Assembly (NCBI RefSeq): GCF_900269665.1
Contig: NZ_LT985361.1
Coordinates: forward strand, 5,499,970-5,563,969
Reading direction: 5' to 3'
Origin: Nocardia suismassiliense
Lineage (GTDB): Bacteria > Actinomycetota > Actinomycetes > Mycobacteriales > Mycobacteriaceae
Length of the DNA: 64,000 bases
A model generated the notes under the pieces. It saw nothing but the letters and a program-made list of their open reading frames with translations. It was not told the origin of the DNA and searched no databases. Made by a program: the position numbers and the translations under genes. Below are positions 59,291-64,000 of this stretch, piece by piece. Position 1 is the first letter of the stretch. Each line of letters begins with the position of its first letter.

Positions 59291-61243
59291 ATGGAGCCTA
59301 CGGCCGCGCAGCGGGCAGCGCTGAGCATGATCTGCGATACCTTCGTTCCCGGCGACGGATCGACCTTGCCACCGGCGAGCGAGCTCGGCGCGGTCGACAC
59401 CGTCTTCCGGTTCTTGAGCCGCAGCCCGCGGGAGGCCGATCGCAAGCAGCTCGCAATGCTGTTGGGGTGGTGGGATTCTCGGCTCACCGGGTTGCTGCTC
59501 GGTGCGGGCCCGCGCCGGTTCTCCACCCTGTCCCAACCGGAGCGGGAGCGGGCGCTGCTGCGCCTCGGCGATTCGCGATTGGCGCCCGTGCGCGCGATCT
59601 TCCAAGCGCTCAAGCAGGCGGCGCTGTTGTCCTACAACGTGACTCCTGGCCCCACCGGCACCAATCCCCTGTGGAAAGAGATCGGCTATCCGGCACCGAC
59701 CGGCGCGCTCAGCACCGCACCACAGCCGACCCTCGCACCGACGCGGTATGCCGAGAACACCACGCTCACCTGTGATGTCGTGATCGTCGGCTCGGGCGCG
59801 GGCGGCGGCACCGCGGCGGCCGTGCTGGCCGAAGCCGGTCTCGACGTGATCGTGCTCGAACGCGGAAACTACTACGACGACAAGGATTTCGGCGCGGGCG
59901 AACTTGCCGCCCTGGAACAGCTCTACGCCCCCGGCGCCAGTTCATCCGAGGGACAGATCACCCTGGTCGCCGGAACCTGCCTGGGCGGGGGCACCGTGGT
60001 CAACTGGAGCACCTCGCTGCCCACCCCCGATGACGTCCGCACGGAATGGGCCCAACTGGGTGCGGCACAGTTCGCCGAGGCCGAGTTCGGCGAGGCCCTC
60101 GCAGCGGTAAACCGCAGACTCGGCGTCACCGGTACCCGTTCGCCGCTGTCGGCCCGCGACGCCGTCCTGGAACGCGGAGCGCACGGACTCGGCTGGGCAG
60201 TAGACGCGTTGCCGCGCAACGTCTCCGAGGTTTGCGATGCCGGAACCGAATGCGGCAGCTGCGGTTACGGCTGCCGTCTCGGTGCCAAGCAGTCGGCCAC
60301 CAAGACCTGGCTCGCCGATGCCGCCACGGCAGGCGCGCGACTGGTCATCGATGCGAACGTCCGTCGCATCGAGGTGAAAAACGGTCGGGCCGAGAGCGTT
60401 TCGGCGATCACCCCGTCCGGAGCCCAGATAGAGGTGCGGGCCCGCGCCGTCGTGGTCGCGGCGGGCGCGGTGCAGACACCAGCGCTGCTGCGCCGCTCCG
60501 GCCTGCGCAACGAGAACATCGGCCGTCACCTGCGCCTACATCCGGCCGCCGCGGTGTTCGGCGTCTTCGACGAGGAGCTGCGCGGCTGGGAGGGCGCGCT
60601 ACAGGGGCGCATCTGCCGTCAGCACGCGGATCTCGACGGCAACGGCTACGGCGTCATCTACGAGACGGGTCCGGTCCATCCCGGCCTGGCCATCGGCTTC
60701 ATGGGCTGGCGCGGCGCGGACGCGCACCGCAGCACGCTGCTCGACTTCGCCCGCACCACCCCGATCGGCGTCATCACCCGCGACCGCGACTCGGGCACCG
60801 TCACCGTGGACAAACCCGGCGACCCGACCGTCAACTACCGCCTCTCGGCCTACGACGCCGCCCACTTGCACACCGGAATCGAAGGCGCCGCAAGCATTCT
60901 GGAGGCAGCAGGCGCCCGCCGCATTTTCTCCGGCCATCAGACCGGCGTGGCCTACGAACCAGGCCGCCGCGGCTCGCACGCCGAGTTCGCCGCATCCTGC
61001 CGCGACGCGGGCTACGGGCCCGGACAGTGCGCGATGGGCGCCCTGCACATCATGGGCTCGGCCCGAATGGGCGGCTCCCCGCAACTCTCGGCCACCGATC
61101 CCGACGGCGCCACCTGGGAAGTCGCCAATATCGTCGTCGCCGACGGCTCTTGCTTCCCCACCGCCTCCGGCGTCAATCCGATGATCTCCATCGAAGCGAT
61201 CGCCTATATGAACGCGAAGAGGCTGGCAGCCCGGTTGACCTGA
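59291..61243 (+). CDS. GMC oxidoreductase, long-chain alcohol oxidase-like
   Basis: A 650-residue flavoenzyme. A helical N-terminal region of about 150 residues (gluconate-dehydrogenase-subunit-3-like in pattern) precedes the FAD motif VVIVGSGAGGGTAAAVLAEAG. LVAGTCLGGGTVVNWSTS, CGSCGYGCRLGAKQS, and HIMGSARMGGS plus ASGVNPMISIEAIA near the end match the long-chain-alcohol oxidase (FAO) branch of GMC enzymes. It should oxidise fatty alcohols to aldehydes. GGGGAG precedes ATG 59291. No signal peptide. It stands alone between the M23 gene and the Type VII locus. Confidence 0.87.
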   Translation: MEPTAAQRAALSMICDTFVPGDGSTLPPASELGAVDTVFRFLSRSPREADRKQLAMLLGWWDSRLTGLLLGAGPRRFSTLSQPERERALLRLGDSRLAPVRAIFQALKQAALLSYNVTPGPTGTNPLWKEIGYPAPTGALSTAPQPTLAPTRYAENTTLTCDVVIVGSGAGGGTAAAVLAEAGLDVIVLERGNYYDDKDFGAGELAALEQLYAPGASSSEGQITLVAGTCLGGGTVVNWSTSLPTPDDVRTEWAQLGAAQFAEAEFGEALAAVNRRLGVTGTRSPLSARDAVLERGAHGLGWAVDALPRNVSEVCDAGTECGSCGYGCRLGAKQSATKTWLADAATAGARLVIDANVRRIEVKNGRAESVSAITPSGAQIEVRARAVVVAAGAVQTPALLRRSGLRNENIGRHLRLHPAAAVFGVFDEELRGWEGALQGRICRQHADLDGNGYGVIYETGPVHPGLAIGFMGWRGADAHRSTLLDFARTTPIGVITRDRDSGTVTVDKPGDPTVNYRLSAYDAAHLHTGIEGAASILEAAGARRIFSGHQTGVAYEPGRRGSHAEFAASCRDAGYGPGQCAMGALHIMGSARMGGSPQLSATDPDGATWEVANIVVADGSCFPTASGVNPMISIEAIAYMNAKRLAARLT

Positions 61244-61464
61244 GCGGAGAATGAAGACTCTGTGCCCCCAGTTCCATTGGCATCAGCCAATGCCCGAAAA
61301 TTGCCAGAACGTGTCGACCGGCATTGCATCCCAGCTCAGACCGGCTGCACCACGGAAACTGCGGGAGCAATGGCAAACACCTGGCGTATCCGGTGCACCG
61401 GCGGGCATGCTTACACTTTGATGAGCTCGTTCAGCGGACAGTGCACACAGGGAAGGTTCGGGGG

Positions 61465-61851
61465 ATGTCCGACACCGACGGCCGGGATACTCTGCGCAGT
61501 GAAATCCACGCGTTCTATGCCGGTTTCGGTCAGCCGGAAGCCTTACAGGCCGCATTTCGCCAGGCGGCGCTGTTCGTGCCGGTGACCGACGAGGAGCGCG
61601 TCACTATTTCGCACTTGGGCGGCATCGATTGGCTGTGTGCATTCACCAGCATCGAGGAGTACGCCCGATTCATGATGACGCGCGGCTACCTGACCGAGGG
61701 CGGCATCGAGGCCGAGCGCGAGTATCGATATCACACGCTGTCGGGCCGGCGGCTGCTCGACTACGCCGAGTCGAGAGACCAGCCCACCGGCGTCGCGGTC
61801 GACATCATCGGGTCGACCCCCATGGCATTTCCGCCCGAAGTAACCGAGTAA
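61465..61851 (+). CDS. SseB-like protein
   Basis: A 128-residue protein resembling the SseB N-terminal domain: ALFVPVTDEERVTISHLGGIDWLCAFTSIEEYARF is the usual strand-strand-FTS-helix pattern, followed by VAVDIIGSTPMAFPPEV. Such domains are frequent next to Type VII secretion substrates in actinomycetes, possibly as chaperone-like or accessory factors. The ATG at 61465 has GGAAGG upstream. It precedes the helical partner gene by about 20 bases, so the three last genes look like one operon. Confidence 0.78.
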   Translation: MSDTDGRDTLRSEIHAFYAGFGQPEALQAAFRQAALFVPVTDEERVTISHLGGIDWLCAFTSIEEYARFMMTRGYLTEGGIEAEREYRYHTLSGRRLLDYAESRDQPTGVAVDIIGSTPMAFPPEVTE

Positions 61852-61872
61852 CAACCGAATCGAGGGGGCGTC

Positions 61873-62493
61873 GTGACGCAGCAGGTAAAGCTCGACCCTG
61901 CGGTATTGCAGCAAGCCGCTAAAGGGATCCAAGCCACCATCGGTGAGCTGTCGAGCATGGGCATCGGCGAAACCGGCAACATGGGGCGCGGGTTCTCGCT
62001 GCTGACGCTGTCGACGATGGAGGCGGGCAAGCACACGGTCCAGAAGACCTTCGAGGAGTTCACCGAGCGGTGGTCCTGGGGCGTGCGCGCACTGGTGCAG
62101 GCAGGCAACTCGATCGCCAAGACGCTGGGTTTGGCGGCCGGTCGGTATCACGAGATGGACGCCAAAGCCGAGGGCATGCTGAAGAAGATGTGGACGCATC
62201 TGGCGGGCAACCCGCACCTGACCGATGAACAAATCACCAAGCGGTCGTGGGGAGATACGTTCGCCGACAACTCGTTCAACCATATTCGCAATGCGGACTA
62301 CAGCATGCAGTCGTTCGAGAAAGCGAACAAGACGATACAGACGAACTTCAAGGTGATCGAAGCGGTCGGCCCGCAGGCCTTCGCGAATATTTCCCCCGTC
62401 ACCGGCAGTCTGCTCACCGGTCAGACACCCGGCTGGAACACCGGCGCGTCGGAGCAGGCGGCGAAAATCATGAAGGATGCAGAGGGCAAGTAG
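61873..62493 (+). CDS. Type VII secretion-associated helical protein
   Basis: A 206-residue, mostly alpha-helical protein (VKLDPAVLQQAAKGIQATIGEL, then VRALVQAGNSIAKTLGLAAGRYHEMDAKAEG) typical of ESX-linked WXG100-like partners or chaperones, though a strict WXG is not present (there is RWSWGVRAL). The GTG start has GAGGGGG just upstream. It is only two bases before the next gene (TTG at 62496), so the two are co-expressed and probably form a complex before secretion. Confidence 0.75.
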   Translation: MTQQVKLDPAVLQQAAKGIQATIGELSSMGIGETGNMGRGFSLLTLSTMEAGKHTVQKTFEEFTERWSWGVRALVQAGNSIAKTLGLAAGRYHEMDAKAEGMLKKMWTHLAGNPHLTDEQITKRSWGDTFADNSFNHIRNADYSMQSFEKANKTIQTNFKVIEAVGPQAFANISPVTGSLLTGQTPGWNTGASEQAAKIMKDAEGK

Positions 62494-62495
62494 CC

Positions 62496-64000
62496 TTGGG
62501 ACTCTGGGATGTCGTCAACGATATCGGCGATGCGATCGAGAAGGGCGTCGAGAAAGTTGTCGAAGGCGCCGGCCAGGTCATCGACGACGGTTTGGACGTC
62601 CTGTCCGACGGCGCGAAGTATGTCGGCCTGGACGACCTCGCCGAAGGACTGGACGACCTCGGCGACAACATAGCCTCGGGCACCGGTGGCGCCGTCGACG
62701 AGGAGCAACTCGGTGAGACCGAGGATCCCAAGGAACTCGTCCGCGGCGAGCCGTCCGAAATCAGTTCCACCGCAGAGACATTGCAGAAGATGGCCACCGC
62801 CATCGACTCCACCGGCCAGGCGCTCAAACAGATCGACGCCGCCGACTGGTCCGGCCAAGGCGCGGACGCGTTCAACGCGATCTACGACAAGCAGCCGAAA
62901 CTGTGGTTCGACGCCGCCGACGCGTTCACCTCGGCGGCCAAGGCCATGGAGGCCTGGCACAACGAGGTGAAAACCGCGCAGGACAAAGCCGCCGACGCCA
63001 TCGATAAATGGAAGGCCGCCGACGCGGAGGAACGCAGGCAGAAGAACTGGTGGAACTCGCTCACCGGGGAACAGCAGGCGCAGACCACGCTGGTCGATAC
63101 CTGGACCAGCATGCGCAACGAGGCGCGAGAGATATTGCGCGGCGCACGAACTCAGCGCGACAACGGTGCCTCCATCGCGGTGAGCGCCTTCGCCGCCGCT
63201 ACCGACAAGGCGCCCAAGGAACCACCATTCACCGACCGGTGGATCGCCAATATCTCGGATATGGGCGGGGTGCTCGAACACGGGGCGTTGAACTTCACCT
63301 CCGGCCTGCTCACCAGTCTCACCGGGCTCGTGCAGTTCGTGCGCCAGGTCAATCCGACCGACATCTACAACCTGACCCATCCGGCCGAGTACGCGACCGG
63401 GCTGTCCAATCTCGGCACGGGATTGGTTGTCGCAGTGGCGGATCCGGGCGCGACGGTCAACGCGATACTGTCCGATGCCCGAAAGAATCCGTTCGAATTC
63501 CTCGGTGCGTTGACCGGTGACGCGCTGCTCACCGCGGCCACCGGCGGTGGCGGTAGCGCCAAGGTCGCGCTCAGCGCGCTGCGCAAGGTGACCGATGCCG
63601 GTCGGCTCGCCCGCGGTGCCGACAATCTCGGTGACCTCGGCCGGCTGCCCAACACGCACACGCCGAACTCGATGTCCTCGCCTGATCCGGGAAGCCAGTT
63701 CGGGACGCCGTCGCATGCGTCGATGGACACGACCCAGCGGCCCGGCCCCGCTCAGGTCGACACCGGGCACAGTCCAGAGAACAACCCGGTCCAGGCGAGC
63801 AGCCGACCCGAGTCCCCTGCCCCGCGGACCGAGAACACCGGCGGCAACAACTCGACGTCCGAACCGCCCAGCACGCAGCGCTCGGAGCCGTCGTCGTCCA
63901 GTCCGGCAAACAACTCCCCCGATCCGGCACCCACCCGTCAGGCGGACCCGGCACCCACCCGTCAGGCAGACCCGGATCCCACGCCTGTCACGCACAGCGA
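62496..64000 (+). CDS. Type VII secreted toxin-like protein, cut by window edge
   Basis: 501 codons are visible and the frame runs off the right edge. The N-terminus (GLWDVVNDIGDAIEKGVEKV) and a helical-hairpin region with DWSGQGADAF (W-x-G type) near residue 110-120 match the T7SS-targeting domain of large polymorphic toxins. A linker with hydrophobic segments (VVAVADPGATVNAIL, GDALLTAATGGGG) follows, then a long Pro/Ser/Asn-rich stretch ending in a repeated DPAPTRQA unit. The effector domain should lie beyond the window. TTG 62496 is used, with GAGG nine bases upstream. Confidence 0.82.
   Translation, partial: MGLWDVVNDIGDAIEKGVEKVVEGAGQVIDDGLDVLSDGAKYVGLDDLAEGLDDLGDNIASGTGGAVDEEQLGETEDPKELVRGEPSEISSTAETLQKMATAIDSTGQALKQIDAADWSGQGADAFNAIYDKQPKLWFDAADAFTSAAKAMEAWHNEVKTAQDKAADAIDKWKAADAEERRQKNWWNSLTGEQQAQTTLVDTWTSMRNEAREILRGARTQRDNGASIAVSAFAAATDKAPKEPPFTDRWIANISDMGGVLEHGALNFTSGLLTSLTGLVQFVRQVNPTDIYNLTHPAEYATGLSNLGTGLVVAVADPGATVNAILSDARKNPFEFLGALTGDALLTAATGGGGSAKVALSALRKVTDAGRLARGADNLGDLGRLPNTHTPNSMSSPDPGSQFGTPSHASMDTTQRPGPAQVDTGHSPENNPVQASSRPESPAPRTENTGGNNSTSEPPSTQRSEPSSSSPANNSPDPAPTRQADPAPTRQADPDPTPVTHS

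Noticed and set aside
63937..63985. Repeated DPAPTRQA units considered as a DNA repeat element
   Set aside because: They are in-frame codons of the Pro-rich linker of the secreted protein, not an independent repeat.

Overview
The window looks like chromosome of a high-GC mycolic-acid actinomycete, most probably Nocardia. This is inferred from the gene content: MCE and MMPL proteins, LGFP-repeat and GH76 secreted proteins, Type VII secretion substrates, a rifampin phosphotransferase, many TetR/MarR/LysR regulators, frequent GTG/TTG starts and GTGA/ATGA overlaps. No rRNA, tRNA, CRISPR array, transposase or phage integrase was recognised. Both ends cut genes: a Baeyer-Villiger monooxygenase at the left and a Type VII secreted toxin-like protein at the right.

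Layout. 1-5.0 kb: a leftward operon of two SDRs, two Baeyer-Villiger-type monooxygenases and an HSL-family esterase (ketone to ester to acid plus alcohol), with a divergent TetR and an operator-like palindrome. 5.2-10 kb: TetR, ABC1/UbiB kinase, beta-lactamase-family hydrolase, orphan MCE lipoprotein. 10-18 kb: LysR, FAD-linked oxidase, DUF6766-like membrane protein, an HPPD plus EF-hand operon, GlxA-type AraC regulator, small secreted proteins. 18-24 kb: membrane proteins and a VanY-like carboxypeptidase divergent from a VanRS-like two-component system. 24-36 kb: several regulator/target pairs with clear palindromic operators (TetR-GH39, MarR-VOC, HxlR-MFS, TetR), two MFS exporters, an LGFP secreted protein and a DHFR-like protein. 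Two genes here are broken or apparently broken: an SGNH hydrolase with an internal TAA and a small membrane protein with an apparent frameshift.

The most interesting part is 37.9-45.1 kb, which reads as an azole-type RiPP cluster of unusual composition. On the minus strand, in order, are a 39-residue precursor peptide (43420-43539), two hairpins, a SagB-type FMN dehydrogenase, a fused PaaK-like adenylase/S24-S26-like peptidase, a PqqD-like recognition element, a YcaO protein ending in a PxPxP motif, and an Mrp-type ATPase. A divergent PIMT-like methyltransferase resembles those of FxLD RiPP systems. I infer that the single Cys and the Thr residues of the precursor tail are cyclised and oxidised, that an Asp is methylated or converted to aspartimide, and that the fusion protein removes the leader and activates an acid. 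I know of no characterised pathway with this exact set.

45-64 kb: a Tat-exported GMC oxidoreductase beside a secreted acetoacetate-decarboxylase-like protein; rifampin phosphotransferase; an MMPL transporter with three C-terminal carboxypeptidase-regulatory-like domains; a zinc-ribbon protein and a GyrB-like small protein; a methyltransferase-like protein; a LasA-type M23 peptidase; a long-chain alcohol oxidase-like GMC enzyme; and a Type VII secretion locus (SseB-like, helical partner, toxin-like protein).
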